Source: Luteolibacter arcticus | GTDB taxonomy: Bacteria > Verrucomicrobiota > Verrucomicrobiia > Verrucomicrobiales > Akkermansiaceae | Assembly (NCBI RefSeq): GCF_025950235.1 | Contig: NZ_JAPDDT010000002.1 | Coordinates: 682,001 to 746,000 of the forward strand | Reading direction: 5' to 3' | Length of the DNA stretch: 64,000 bases | Shown here: positions 53,290 to 63,531 of the stretch, piece by piece | Position numbering within the stretch: the first letter of the stretch is position 1 | How the letters are laid out: each line of letters opens with the position of its first letter | The notes under the pieces: model-generated | What the model saw: the letters and a program-made list of their open reading frames with translations, nothing else | What the model was told of the DNA's origin: nothing | Databases searched by the model: none | Made by a program: the position numbers and the translations under genes

Positions 53290-56144
53290 CGGGTCAGGGC
53301 GAGGTCGGAGTTGAGCAGCGTGTTGGCGACGAGCACCATCGCAGCTTCCTCGGGTGTGGCGCCGAGCTTGGCGGATTCGGCCGGGGCTTTCTCGTAGTCC
53401 CCCTTGGCGTCGGCGTGAAGTTTCGCGAGCGTGGCGATCACCGGCTGAGGCGCGTCTTGAAGCGTCAGCATCTTGTAACCCCGTGCCAGACGTTCCTCGA
53501 CACTCGCGCCTTCCATTCGCTTCGCGAAGGCCTGCGCGAGTTCGATGTGAGCGGGGTCGTTCAGCGTTACCAGTGCTTGCAGCGGCGTGTTGGTGGAAAT
53601 GCGGCGGGCCGAGCAGGCGTCGCGGGTCGGCGCGTCGAAGGTGAGGAAGGCCGGGTAGCCGCTGGTGCGCTTCGAGTACGTGTAGAGTGCGCGGCGGTAG
53701 CGATCCTCGCCTTGTGAGGTGTCCCACTTGGCACCGCTGTAAACCGACTTCCACACGCCTTCCGGCTGCGGCGGATAGACCGGCTTGCCGAATTGCTTGC
53801 GCGACAACAAACCGGAAACGAGCAGTGCCTGATCGCGCACCATTTCCGCCGTCAGTCGTTGGCGCGGGCCGCGGGAGGCGAGTTGATTCTTCGGGTCATG
53901 CTCAAGCACCTTCGGCGTCGCCTTCGACGACTGCCGGTACGATGCGGATAGTACTAGCTCCCGCAGGAAGGGCTTGAGGTGCCACTGATGGTGATCGCGA
54001 AGACGCAGCGCGAGGTGATCTAGCAGCGGCTGGTTCGCAGGCGGCAAGCCGGAGCTGCCGAAGTCTTCCTGGGTTTCCACGATGCCGATGCCGAAAAGTT
54101 CGGCCCACAGGCGGTTCGCCATCACGCGGGCGGCGAGCGGATTCTCCGGCCCGGTGAGCCACTTGGCCATGTCGAGACGCGTCAGGCGGCCGTTTTTCTT
54201 CTTGGCGCCGCCGGTGAGGCCGGGGATGGCCGGCTGGACTGACTTGTCCTTGGTCATGCGGTTGCCGCGGAGGAAGACGCGGGTGTCGCGTGTGGCGTCC
54301 GGCAGGCGCTCCTGCATCACCGGCATCATGATGCCAGGGATGGCGCCGTAGGCCTGCTTGAGTTGGCCGTGGGCGATCCACGCGGCGGCCCGCTCCGGGC
54401 TCATCACGTATTGGGTCAGCCGGTCATCTGGAGAAACGGCGAGGCGGAATTTCCGCATCACGCAGCCCTGCGTCTCGTTGCAGGTCACGCCATGCTTGAG
54501 GCGGATCTCGAAGCGAGAGCCCGGCGGCGAATCCTCGACCTTTTCCGCCACGAACCAGCCGGTGCGCGGACCCCGCAGCACCGGGTAATCGCCGAAACCG
54601 CCGCCGCCCTGGACCACTCCATGTTGGTCGAATGGGCCGGCGATGAAATCGCAGACGACTTCCTTCAGCTTCACCGGCTGGCGGGCGCCGTCAGCGAGGA
54701 TTCGGTCGATCTCCAGCTTGGTGACCACCGCGCCGTGCTCGCTCCACTTCGCCGGGTCATCGCTCATCGGCAGGATGTCGAGCCGCAACACGCCCAGCTT
54801 TGACGCCGGTGTGGTGACGGTGAAAACGGTGGCGGTCGGGTTGGTCCCACTGGCGAGGAACACGCCATCGGCTTGCTGCTCGAGCTTGCCGGTGGCGGCA
54901 GATGCCACGGCGGAGTCGGACTTCACCGTCTGCCAACCGCTGATTTCCTTGGCGAGGGACAGCACCGCTTGATTGAGGACGTCGCGGTCGTGCTGAATCT
55001 CCTTTTCCACGCGCTGTGACTCTGCCTGCTGGTCCGGATTGTTCGTGGCCTTGGTCTTGGGAAACTCGTTGTTCAGGTCGCTGTCCTCGCTGTTGTCGAA
55101 GAACGCCATGAACTTGTAGTAATCGTCGTGAGGAAACGGGTCGTACGGGTGCGAGTGGCACTGGGTGCAGCCGAAGGTCGTGGCATTCCACGCGGTCCAC
55201 GTCGTGTTGACCCGGTCCATCACGGCAGCGACGCGATACTCCTCGTCATCGGTGCCGCCTTCGGTGTTGTTCTGGGTGTTGCGATGGAAAGCCGCCGCGA
55301 TCAGATCGCCAGGCTCGGGCTTCTCTAACAAATCACCCGCGAGCTGTTTGCGAGTGAACTCGTCGAAGGGCATGTCCGCGTTCAGCGCCCGGATGACCCA
55401 GTCGCGGAAGGGCCAGATGTCGCGGTGCGGGTCCTTCTCGAAGCCCGTGGTGTCGGAGTAGCGCGCGAGATCGAGCCACATCGCGGCCCAGCGCTCGCCG
55501 AACTGGGGCGACGCGAGCAGGCGGTCCACCGCGGCCACCATGGCGGGTTTTGGATTGGCGGCGACGGCCTGCCGGAAAGCTTCCCACTCCTCGAGCGTCG
55601 GCGGCAGGCCGGTGAGGTCGAGCGTCACGCGCCGGAACCACTCGGCCGGCGGGGCTTCGGGCATCGGGGAAAGATCTTCCGCCTCCAGCTTAGCGAGGAC
55701 GTGGCGATCGAGGCCGATCTGCGGCCACTCCGCGTTCTTCAGAACGGGGGCCGGCGGCTCGACCGGCTTTTGGAATGACCAGTGCTCGCCCCACTTCGCG
55801 CCTTCCTTGATCCAGCGCTCGAGGGTGTCGATTTGCGCCGGTTCCAAGCCATTGGGATGCTCCTCAGGCGGTGGCATCTTCTCGTCCGGATCGGAGCTCT
55901 TGATGCGCCGCATCAATTCCGACGCCGCCGGGTCGCCGGGAACCACGATCGTTTTGCCGGACTCGCCTTTGCCGAGCGCTTCCTCGCGATAAATGAACGA
56001 GGTTTCGCCGGCCTGCTTCACGCCGCCATGGCAGGTCGTGCAGTTCTTGGTGAGGATTGGCCGGACGTCGCGGTTAAAATCGACCGGCTCCTCCGCGGCG
56101 AGCGGGAGGGTCAGCGGGGCTAGGACGAGCAGGTGGAGACGCAT
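53286..56144 (-). CDS. PSD1-type protein: cytochrome c, DUF1549 and DUF1553
   Basis: A 952-residue secreted protein. It has a signal peptide, a planctomycete cytochrome c domain (CTTCH at 35-39), DUF1549 (about 145-380, with FGCTQCHSHPYDPF near 324, a second haem motif), a beta domain (about 400-600; TVFTVTTPASKLGVLRLDIL) and DUF1553 (about 655-930; LAARVMANRLWAELFGIGIV and SARRISTNTPLQALVTLNDP). The domain order and length are typical, unlike the first PSD1 gene, whose DUF1553 is split by an insertion. It overlaps the DUF1501 gene by 4 nt and is divergent from an AraC-family gene 107 nt away. Confidence 0.93.
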
Positions 56145-56251
56145 CAGGTAGCGGGAATATACGACGAAGGTGGCGGATCTTTCACCTCCCTCGACTTGGA
56201 CGAACAGGATAATACTTGTGGATTATGGGCGCAAATCCCCCGTAAGGGTCG

Positions 56252-57070
56252 GTGGTGAGCGGCCACCATTGGAAAATCTGGGCGCAGCAGGTCCACACCC
56301 CGCTGGGTTCGCTGGTGGAGGTTGGAGAGGTCGTCCACTCCAGCGGGCGGATGTCGCGTTTCCGCTATCTGCGACGCTACGCGCTGATCGTCATCACCCG
56401 CGGCGAGGGCCACTACGAGGACGAATCCGGCCGGGAGCGCAGTCTTTCGGCCGGCGACTGGATCCTTGTTTTCCCGGAAATCGGCCATTGCTACCGCCCG
56501 GACCGGCCGGGCGGCTGGGATGAGGTTTACGTGATGTTTGAGGGGCCGGTCTTCGAAGCGTGGCGGATGCATGGCCAGCTCGATCCCGAGCGTCCGACCG
56601 GTCGCCTGGCGGACCCGGAAAGCTGGCTCGCGGAGTTCAAGCGCGAGATGCTGGAGGAAAATTCCGGCAGCCTGTTGCGGCTTTGTGCCTTCCAGAAGCT
56701 GTTGGCTGCGGCCTTGGAGGGCGGTGGCGACGCCTCCGGGGCGACGAACTCGGCCCCGGCATGGTTTGCCGATGCCTGCCGGCTGCTATCGCGGCCGGAA
56801 GCGGATGCCGCCCAAGCCGCGCACGACCTCGGGATGAACTACGAAACCTTTCGTAGGAAGTTCAAGGCGCACGCTGGCGTCGCGCCGCATCGCTACCACC
56901 GCCATCAGCTCGTGAATGTGGCGGCCCGGATGCTCGACTCCACCGATCTCAAATCCGCGGAGATTGCCCGCACGCTCGGCTTCAGCGACGAGGCGTATTT
57001 CTCCCGCGTCTTCAAGCAGGTCACCGGCCGCTCGCCGCGGCAGTACCGGACGCGCCAGGAGGCACGGTGA
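56252..57070 (+). CDS. AraC-family regulator with N-terminal cupin
   Basis: A 272-residue regulator with a cupin-like ligand domain (about 15-105; MSRFRYLRRYALIVITRGEG, SAGDWILVFPEIGHCYRPDR) and a C-terminal AraC double HTH (about 170-268; AAQAAHDLGMNYETFRRKFK, SAEIARTLGFSDEAYFSRVF). The start is GTG at 56252; a second GTG follows directly. The gene is divergent from the PSD1-DUF1501 operon, with a 107-bp shared promoter region holding an AT-rich inverted repeat (ATAAT and ATTAT near 56212-56229). It is a strong candidate for control of that operon, probably by a sugar. Confidence 0.93.
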   Translation: MVSGHHWKIWAQQVHTPLGSLVEVGEVVHSSGRMSRFRYLRRYALIVITRGEGHYEDESGRERSLSAGDWILVFPEIGHCYRPDRPGGWDEVYVMFEGPVFEAWRMHGQLDPERPTGRLADPESWLAEFKREMLEENSGSLLRLCAFQKLLAAALEGGGDASGATNSAPAWFADACRLLSRPEADAAQAAHDLGMNYETFRRKFKAHAGVAPHRYHRHQLVNVAARMLDSTDLKSAEIARTLGFSDEAYFSRVFKQVTGRSPRQYRTRQEAR

Positions 57071-57125
57071 AATCGACAGCGTCGGGATGTTGATCGCCTG
57101 ACGGCAAGGGTACCCGCCAAGAAAA

Positions 57126-57154
57126 ACGGCCGGAACCCCGAGGGTTCCGGCCGT
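57126..57154 (-). terminator. Intrinsic terminator of the coiled-coil gene
   Basis: ACGGCCGGAACCC (57126-57138) and GGGTTCCGGCCGT (57142-57154) form a perfect 13-bp stem with a 3-nt loop. On the minus strand it is followed by TTTTTC. It ends the leftward coiled-coil gene and may also stop the convergent AraC transcript. Confidence 0.88.
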
Positions 57155-57177
57155 GGCAGAAAAGGCGGCGTTTTCTC

Positions 57178-58347
57178 TCAGTCCGTTTGGATTTGGGCGG
57201 TACGGGCGTTGAGTTCCTCGACGGTCTTGCGGAGGCTGTCGATCTCCGTCGCCTTCGCGGCGATCTGCTGCTTGAGCGCGTCGCGATTGGTCAAGGCGGT
57301 GGTGAGCTCGCCTTTCACCGAAGCCAACTCCTTCTGGAGGGCAAACTGGGCGTCTTCCGCACGCTTGCGCGCGACATTTGCCTCGCGGATGGCGGCGGTA
57401 GCGAGTTCCGACTGTTCCTTGGCAGCCTTGATCTCGGCGGCAAGCGGTCCAACCGTATGGCGGAGCTGGGCGGCTTCCTTCTGGAGTTGCGCGAGCGTGT
57501 CCTTCGTCGCGGAGAGTTCGCCGCGGGCATCGTCGCGTTCCTTCGCGATCGTGGTGGTCGCCTTCTTCAGCCCTTCGGCTTCGGTGCGGACCGCCACGAT
57601 GGCCTTTTCGTTTTCGGCCAGCTTGGCGGCGAGTTCGCTGCGCTCGCGGATCACCTTGGCGAGTTCCTCGGTCTTCGACTTCACGTCGGAGGTGAGCTTC
57701 GCAAAAGCCTGCTTGAGGCTGGAGAGAGCATTTTCGCTCATGGAGAGCTGTTGCTTCGTGCCGGCATGCGCCTTGCCTTCGATTTCGCAGCGCTTGGCGA
57801 GATCCGCATTGGCGGCCTTCAGGGTCTCCGCCTCTTTCTTCAGTGCAACTCGCTCGGCCGGGGCTTGGAGTTCGCTGCGGACTTCGGCGAGACCGCCCTT
57901 GAGCGCGGAGAATTCCTTCATGGCGGCGCCCATCTCGTCGCGGAAGGTCGCGAGCTTCGCGTAGGCCTCTTCGCCTGCGCCGAGCTTCTTCTCGAGCACG
58001 CCCGCCTTGTCCTTCCATTGGGAGATCTCCTGATTGGAAGAGCCGAGCTGTTGCTTCAGACCGGCGAGCTGCTGCTCGAGCTGTTGCTTCGCCTCGCGCA
58101 GGGCGGTGGCTTCGGTCCGCGCGGCATCACGCTGGGCGGCCGTATCGGCCGCTTCCTTGCGAGCGTTGTGGATCGTCTTGTTGATCGTTTCGAGGTTCTT
58201 CTGAAGGCCGGCGAGTGCGTCGGCCTCGGAAACGGCGGCGGTGGGGGCCGGTGCGGTCTGCGTAGAAGCGGGTGCGTTCTCCGCCCTGACAAGCGGGCTG
58301 GCAGCGACCACGAGGGTGAGCCAGATGGGTGCAGTGGTGCGTTTCAT
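57178..58347 (-). CDS. Exported coiled-coil protein
   Basis: A 389-residue exported protein. From the ATG at 58347 a signal peptide (MKRTTAPIWLTLVVAASPLV) ends near RAENA, followed by a short Thr/Pro/Ala linker and about 340 residues of almost unbroken coiled coil (for example LEKKLGAGEEAYAKLATFRD, LREAKQQLEQQLAGLKQQLG, KTEELAKVIRERSELAAKLA). No enzymatic domain is present. Such proteins often act as periplasmic spacers or scaffolds. Low sequence complexity limits any closer assignment. It has its own terminator and sits alone. Confidence 0.82.
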   Translation of the reverse strand: MKRTTAPIWLTLVVAASPLVRAENAPASTQTAPAPTAAVSEADALAGLQKNLETINKTIHNARKEAADTAAQRDAARTEATALREAKQQLEQQLAGLKQQLGSSNQEISQWKDKAGVLEKKLGAGEEAYAKLATFRDEMGAAMKEFSALKGGLAEVRSELQAPAERVALKKEAETLKAANADLAKRCEIEGKAHAGTKQQLSMSENALSSLKQAFAKLTSDVKSKTEELAKVIRERSELAAKLAENEKAIVAVRTEAEGLKKATTTIAKERDDARGELSATKDTLAQLQKEAAQLRHTVGPLAAEIKAAKEQSELATAAIREANVARKRAEDAQFALQKELASVKGELTTALTNRDALKQQIAAKATEIDSLRKTVEELNARTAQIQTD

Positions 58348-58550
58348 TGATTCCAAGGTTTGGGTCGCAGGAAACATTTCCCGCAACCTTGAGACCTACT
58401 TAATCAACAAATTGCGGTAATCAATCAAACTTCATACTAAATGTGCCTGAAGGAGCTCGGTGGTGCATCATGCACGAGATTGGGAGGATTTCCTTCCAAG
58501 CAGGAATTCCGGCCGTGACTCCAGATTTCCCCAGCAATGACGCTGGAATC

Positions 58551-59057
58551 TCACTCCTTCGGAGCCACCCGTTTCCAGAACTCGTCGAAGACGATGGCAT
58601 CGAAGAAGGCGGTGACGGTGACAATCTTGCCATCTTTGATCTCCATGAACCATGCATAGGTATTGCGATACGGCTTGCCGTCGCGGGCGGTGGCTTCTCC
58701 ATCGAACAGGGCGATCACCGTGTCGCCGTCGCAGTGGAGGCTTCGCACCGTGGGGACGAGCGGCTTCGTCACGCGCGCATTGAAGGGCCTGATCACGGTG
58801 CTCAGGAACTCCTCGCGGGTCGCGTATTTCTTGGCGACGACGGAATTTCCCGTGATCGTCCACGTGGCGTCTTCGGCGAGCAGTTCGAAGGGCCCTCCGG
58901 TTCCGGCGCGCCAACGGTCGAAGCTTTCACGGATCAACTGCTTGTTGGCTTCGGGGGCGCTCGGTGTCTTTTCCGCAGCGTTCATGGCAGAGGTTCCTGC
59001 GAGCCATCCGATGGCAAGGGCCAGGGCGAAGGAAAGGAACTTTGGTTGGAATTTCAT
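58551..59057 (-). CDS. Secreted SnoaL/NTF2-like protein
   Basis: A 168-residue exported protein with a signal peptide (MKFQPKFLSFALALAIGWLA) and a SnoaL-like/NTF2 fold: ANKQLIRESFDRWRAGTGGP, ATWTITGNSV, TVIALFDGEATARDGKPY, and YAWFMEIKDGKIVTVTAFFD. Members include cyclases, isomerases and unassigned proteins; no specific catalytic pattern is visible. It lies 29 nt downstream of the alcohol dehydrogenase on the same strand. Confidence 0.85.
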   Translation of the reverse strand: MKFQPKFLSFALALAIGWLAGTSAMNAAEKTPSAPEANKQLIRESFDRWRAGTGGPFELLAEDATWTITGNSVVAKKYATREEFLSTVIRPFNARVTKPLVPTVRSLHCDGDTVIALFDGEATARDGKPYRNTYAWFMEIKDGKIVTVTAFFDAIVFDEFWKRVAPKE

Positions 59058-59086
59058 GGTGCGACCGGGGTGGAGAAATGCGTCTG

Positions 59087-60142
59087 TTAGAACCGGATTA
59101 CGGCCCGGCCGACGATGTCGCCGGTTCTCAGCAGCTCGAGGTTCTCGTTCGCGTCCTGAAGGGTGATCGACTTGACGGTGTGCTTGATCTTTCCCTGCGC
59201 CGCGAGCGCCATGATCTCGCTGAGGTCGTTGTAGTTTCCCCAGAAAGACCCGTGGTAGGTGTACTCGCGGGCCACGAACGGAAACAGCGGGATATCGATC
59301 TGGTCTCCCACGAGACCGACGGAGGAGTAGTGTCCGCCGACGGCCAGCAGCTCGAATCCCATGCGGATCATCTCAGGCGCACCCGCGCAGTCGATGACCG
59401 CGTCGAGGTCGCCTTTGCCGACGGCGTTGTTGAGTTCCTTGCGGATGTCGGCGGTGGATTTTCCCTTGGTGCTGATGACGTGGTCCGCACCGTATTCGGC
59501 GGCGACCGCGAGCTTGTCGGGATGACGGGCGAAGGCCACGACCGTGGCACCCCCTCCCAGCAGCTTCGCATACTGGACGGCGTAGGCACCCAAACCACCG
59601 ACGCCGACAACACCCAGCACCCGGTTGGGTCCCAGGGCACCGGCATTGCGCAGCTTCTTGATGCCGCGGTAGGGAGTCAGTCCAGCGTCGGTGAGCGGCG
59701 CCAGTTCCTCGGCCTTCAGGCTCTTGTCCACCTTGATGAGGTAGCGGGAGGGAACGGGCACAAATTCCGAATAGCCGCCGTAGGGGCCGAAGCCGGGCCA
59801 CTGTCCGTGGCTGCAGATCTGGGTGTTGCCCTCCTGGCAGTGGCGGCAGGTGCCATCGCCCCAGCCGCCGACCACGACGACCTGGTCGCCTTCCTCAAAT
59901 CCGGCGGACTTCGGCACGAGGCTGCCGATCTTGTGGACGATGCCCGCGATCTCGTGACCGGGGGTCAGCGGAAACTTCGATTCCGCATACTTGCGGAAGT
60001 AGCCATCGAGGAGCTGCACGTCCGTGCGGCACATGCCTGCGGCTTTCACTTGGACGAGAATCTCGTCGGCTTTGATCTCGGGCACCGGCACCTCCTCGAG
60101 GATCAGGGGCTTGTGGAATTCATGCATGCGAGCGGCCAACAT
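59087..60142 (-). CDS. Zinc-dependent alcohol dehydrogenase (MDR family)
   Basis: A 351-residue medium-chain zinc alcohol dehydrogenase. The catalytic zinc site is Cys38 in GMCRTD and His63-Glu64 in PGHEIAG. The structural zinc site keeps Cys99, Cys102 and Cys110, but its first ligand is replaced in GGWGDGTCRHC, where Asp96 may coordinate. The coenzyme fold shows VGVGGLGAYAVQYAKLLGGG (near 179-198). AAAGGA, 10 nt before the ATG at 60142, is a plausible ribosome-binding site. Substrate specificity is not clear from sequence. It is followed 29 nt downstream by the SnoaL-like gene, probably co-transcribed. Confidence 0.92.
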   Translation of the reverse strand: MLAARMHEFHKPLILEEVPVPEIKADEILVQVKAAGMCRTDVQLLDGYFRKYAESKFPLTPGHEIAGIVHKIGSLVPKSAGFEEGDQVVVVGGWGDGTCRHCQEGNTQICSHGQWPGFGPYGGYSEFVPVPSRYLIKVDKSLKAEELAPLTDAGLTPYRGIKKLRNAGALGPNRVLGVVGVGGLGAYAVQYAKLLGGGATVVAFARHPDKLAVAAEYGADHVISTKGKSTADIRKELNNAVGKGDLDAVIDCAGAPEMIRMGFELLAVGGHYSSVGLVGDQIDIPLFPFVAREYTYHGSFWGNYNDLSEIMALAAQGKIKHTVKSITLQDANENLELLRTGDIVGRAVIRF

Positions 60143-60397
60143 AACTAAGGTCCTTTCTTTTCTGGTGGGGATTGGATGGCGGCATCATTGCCGCCGGTCA
60201 GTGAAACGAGATCCCGGAAGAAAAGGGACAAACGCCGGTGAGATTTTTTTGGTCGGGACGCGTGGTACCGGTCTCGCGAAAATCGATCGGCCTTTTTTGA
60301 CGCGCGATCTCGTTATCCACCTGGAGGCCTGGTCTTGTCCGATTGGCTATCCAGTTGCCATCGAGAACGATTTCATCGAAAGACGTAAGCGGTTGAG

Positions 60398-63300
60398 ATG
60401 AACTCTTCTCCCGATCCGGTCATCGCCCTCTTCAACGAGGCGCTCGGCCTCGCGCCCGAAGAGCGGGTCCGCTATCTGGACCACGCCTGCGGGGGCGATG
60501 CAGCCTTGCGCGAGCGGGTGAAAAGCCTGCTGCTAGCCCACGACCGCGCGGGCGATTTCATGGGTGAGCCGGTGGCGATCCTCCAGCAGGGCACCGCGAG
60601 CGAGCCCGCCGGGGAGGCTGCGGGCGACCGGATCGGCCCTTACAAACTGCTTCAGCAGATCGGCGAGGGAGGCTGTGGCGTCGTTTTCATGGCAGAGCAG
60701 GAGGAGCCGATCCGCCGCCGCGTGGCGCTCAAGCTGGTCAAGCCCGGCATGGATACGAAGAGCGTGATCACCCGCTTTGAGGCGGAGCGGCAGGCGCTCG
60801 CGATGATGGATCATCCCAATATCGCCAAGGTCTTCGACGCCGGGGTGACGCCCACCGGCCGGCCGTATTTCGTTATGGAGCTGATCCACGGTATCCGGAT
60901 CACGGAGTTCTGTGACGAGAGCGCGTTGTCCACTACTGAGCGGCTGGAACTCTTCGTGCAAGTTTGCCACGCGGTCCAGCACGCCCATCAGAAGGGTATC
61001 ATCCACCGGGACATCAAGCCGTCTAACATCCTGGTGACCCGCACCTCGGCGGGCGACGCCTTGCCTATGGTCATCGATTTCGGCGTGGCCAAGGCGATCA
61101 CCGGCCAGCGCCTGACCGACAACACGCTCTTCACCGCCTTTGAAATGCTCATCGGCACACCGGCCTACATGAGCCCGGAGCAGGCGGCGTTCACCAACGT
61201 GGATGTGGACACGCGCACCGACATCTACGGTCTCGGCGTACTGCTCTACGAGCTGCTGACCGGCACCACTCCCTTCGATGCGCGTGAGCTGCTCAAGGTC
61301 GGGTTGGATGAAATCCGCCGGGTGATTCTGGACAGGGATCCCGTCCTCCCCTCCACCCGTCTGAAATGCATGGAGGCAGGAGACCTGACCGCGACCGCAC
61401 AGCACCGGCAGAGCGAGCCGTTGCGTCTGATCCGGGTCGTGCGGGGCGATCTCGATTGGATCGTGATGAAGGCGATGGAGAAGGATCGCGCCCGGCGCTA
61501 TCCGACGGCCAACGCATTGGCGACGGACGTGCAGCGCTACCTCGCGGATGAAACCATCACGGCGCGTCCTCCCGGCTCTCTCTACAAGCTCCGGAAGTGG
61601 ATGGTGCGGAATCGCCTGCTGGCCGGCAGCCTGCTGGTGATCGGATTGCTGCTGTCAGCGGCCTTGGCGATCACTTCCATACTGCTCTCCCGCGAGCGGG
61701 AGGCACGCCGCCAGGCCGACTTGGAAAAGCGCCGTGCACAGGCCGCCGCCGCGACCAGCCAGCAAGTTGTGACTTTCCTCAAAGAAACGCTGGCAGGCGT
61801 CGCTCCCTCGGCCGCCAAGGGAAGGGACACCCGGATGCTGAGGGAGATCCTCGATCGCGCGAATCACCGGATCGCGGAAGGCTTGGCAGGGCAGCCAGAA
61901 GCGGAGGCGGAGCTGCGCTACATCTTCGGCGTCGTTTATGCGGACCTTGGGGCTTACAAAACCTCCGAGCAGATGTTCCGGAGGGTCCTGGAGCTTCTCG
62001 GGAGGGTCTCGCTTCCGGAATCGGTTGGAGCTGCAAGGGCTCATAGCTTCCTTGGTCTCGTACTGCTTCGCCAGAGCAGATGGAACGAGTCCGAGGCCGA
62101 ACTCCAGGCCGCTCTCGATCTGTGGAAACGCCTTGGCTTGCTGGAGGAGATTAGGGCGGTGGAGACGCTCGCAAACCTTTCGGTTTTGCGCAGGCTGGAA
62201 GGCAGGCTTGAGGAGGCGGAGTCCTTGTCGCGCCGCGTCCTGGAGTTACGGCGGAAAATTCTGCCACCCGCGGATTCCCGCATTCTTTCCGCGTCCAGCA
62301 ATCTCGGCAGCGTATTGGTGGCTGCCGGGAAGATCAGCGAGGCGGAGCAGCTCTTCCGGCAGTTGATCGAGGAAAGGAAGAACCGCGAGGAAACCGAAGA
62401 TCACAGCATTGCACTCATCCACCACGCTCTCGGGGCGGTGCTCCAGAGACAAGGGAAGTCCGGTGAGGCGAGGGAATGCTACGAACGCGCGGTCGCGATA
62501 CGGCGCGAAATGCTGGTGAAAGGTCATCCCCATCTGACCTCATCGCTGATGGCTTTGGCGAATCTGCAACGTGCTGCCGGAAAGACCGGTGAGGCCGAAG
62601 CCCTGTATCGTGAGGCATTCGAAAACTCACGGAATAGAACGGATGAGGAGGATCCCACGGCCACCGCGAAAGCCTTGGAGGATCTCATCAAGCTGATGCT
62701 GGTCCAGAAGAAGCGGATTGAGGTCGATGCCCTGTTCTCGGAGCTGATGCCCCCCGGGTTTCCGATCACCTTGGAGAATGTCCCGCTGTGGAAGATCCGG
62801 GCGGAGTTCCTCGCTAGGACCGGCAAGTGGGCGGAAGCCATGGCACTTGGCGAAAAGCTCGTGGCATTGCAGCCCGGGGACCATGAACTCTACCACACGC
62901 TGGCCCCGCTCCTCATTGCCGAGGGGGAAATCGAAGCTTATCGCGAACTCTGCGACAGGATTCTCAAACGCTTCGTCGCGCCGACGGATCCATTCCTGGC
63001 GGACCGCATGGCCAAGGACTGCCTCATCATGCCTTCGGCGGAGGGCGACGTGAAGGCGGCCGCGGCGTTGGCGGAGGTCGCCGTGAGCAAAGGAGCGGGA
63101 AGGGCCTCCTCGCCCTTGTTTCATTTTTGCAAGGCACTGGCGGAATACCGTCAGGGGAACTTTGCGGAGGCCATCGAGTGGGCGGAGAAGGTGAAAGGCT
63201 TGCTTCCTCATGCCGCGGTGGAGGCGGGCGCAATCCTGGCGATGGCGAATCACCAATTGAAGCAGTTCGATGCGGCGCGGGCGCACTTGGCGGGCAGCTC

Positions 63301-63424
63301 GGCCGCATTTGCGAAGCTGCCATCCCTGGAAAGCGGCGATCTAGGCGGTGATTGGCGGGATTGGATCATCGCCCGCACGTTACTTGCCGAGGCCCGCACG
63401 CTGATCGAAGGATCGGCCCGATGA
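60398..63424 (+). CDS. TPR-containing Ser/Thr protein kinase, single-pass membrane protein
   Basis: A 1008-residue kinase. Residues 1-78 are a short helical N-terminus (LFNEALGLAPEERVRYLDHA). The kinase domain (about 82-385) has Lys112 (VALKLVKPG), HRDIKPSN with Asp205 and DFG with Asp227, all catalytically intact. A membrane helix (about 406-428) precedes a C-terminal series of TPR-like repeats (about 470-1000; AEAELRYIFGVVYADLGAYK, LGAVLQRQGKSGEARECYER and others). This domain order is common in PVC kinases that pair with ECF factors. An ECF gene begins 107 nt downstream on the same strand. Confidence 0.93.
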   Translation: MNSSPDPVIALFNEALGLAPEERVRYLDHACGGDAALRERVKSLLLAHDRAGDFMGEPVAILQQGTASEPAGEAAGDRIGPYKLLQQIGEGGCGVVFMAEQEEPIRRRVALKLVKPGMDTKSVITRFEAERQALAMMDHPNIAKVFDAGVTPTGRPYFVMELIHGIRITEFCDESALSTTERLELFVQVCHAVQHAHQKGIIHRDIKPSNILVTRTSAGDALPMVIDFGVAKAITGQRLTDNTLFTAFEMLIGTPAYMSPEQAAFTNVDVDTRTDIYGLGVLLYELLTGTTPFDARELLKVGLDEIRRVILDRDPVLPSTRLKCMEAGDLTATAQHRQSEPLRLIRVVRGDLDWIVMKAMEKDRARRYPTANALATDVQRYLADETITARPPGSLYKLRKWMVRNRLLAGSLLVIGLLLSAALAITSILLSREREARRQADLEKRRAQAAAATSQQVVTFLKETLAGVAPSAAKGRDTRMLREILDRANHRIAEGLAGQPEAEAELRYIFGVVYADLGAYKTSEQMFRRVLELLGRVSLPESVGAARAHSFLGLVLLRQSRWNESEAELQAALDLWKRLGLLEEIRAVETLANLSVLRRLEGRLEEAESLSRRVLELRRKILPPADSRILSASSNLGSVLVAAGKISEAEQLFRQLIEERKNREETEDHSIALIHHALGAVLQRQGKSGEARECYERAVAIRREMLVKGHPHLTSSLMALANLQRAAGKTGEAEALYREAFENSRNRTDEEDPTATAKALEDLIKLMLVQKKRIEVDALFSELMPPGFPITLENVPLWKIRAEFLARTGKWAEAMALGEKLVALQPGDHELYHTLAPLLIAEGEIEAYRELCDRILKRFVAPTDPFLADRMAKDCLIMPSAEGDVKAAAALAEVAVSKGAGRASSPLFHFCKALAEYRQGNFAEAIEWAEKVKGLLPHAAVEAGAILAMANHQLKQFDAARAHLAGSSAAFAKLPSLESGDLGGDWRDWIIARTLLAEARTLIEGSAR

Positions 63425-63531
63425 AGAGTTTCATTCTGTTTCAGAGCCGCGCCAGCAATCCATTGCGATTGCAATCGGAGGGGCATTGGCGAAGTTTGGC
63501 AACGCTTCCGAATCCATCTTCCCCCGATTCC

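Noticed and set aside
56786-58018. A 410-codon minus-strand frame overlapping the coiled-coil gene
   Set aside because: It is an Arg/Gly-rich reading of the coiled-coil gene in another frame, running on through the terminator and antisense to the AraC gene. The coiled-coil frame has a signal peptide and a heptad pattern.
60178-60195. GGCGGCA-TCAT-TGCCGCC hairpin as a terminator
   Set aside because: It lies between divergent genes, where no transcript should end, and has no T tract. It may be a chance stem or a leader element.
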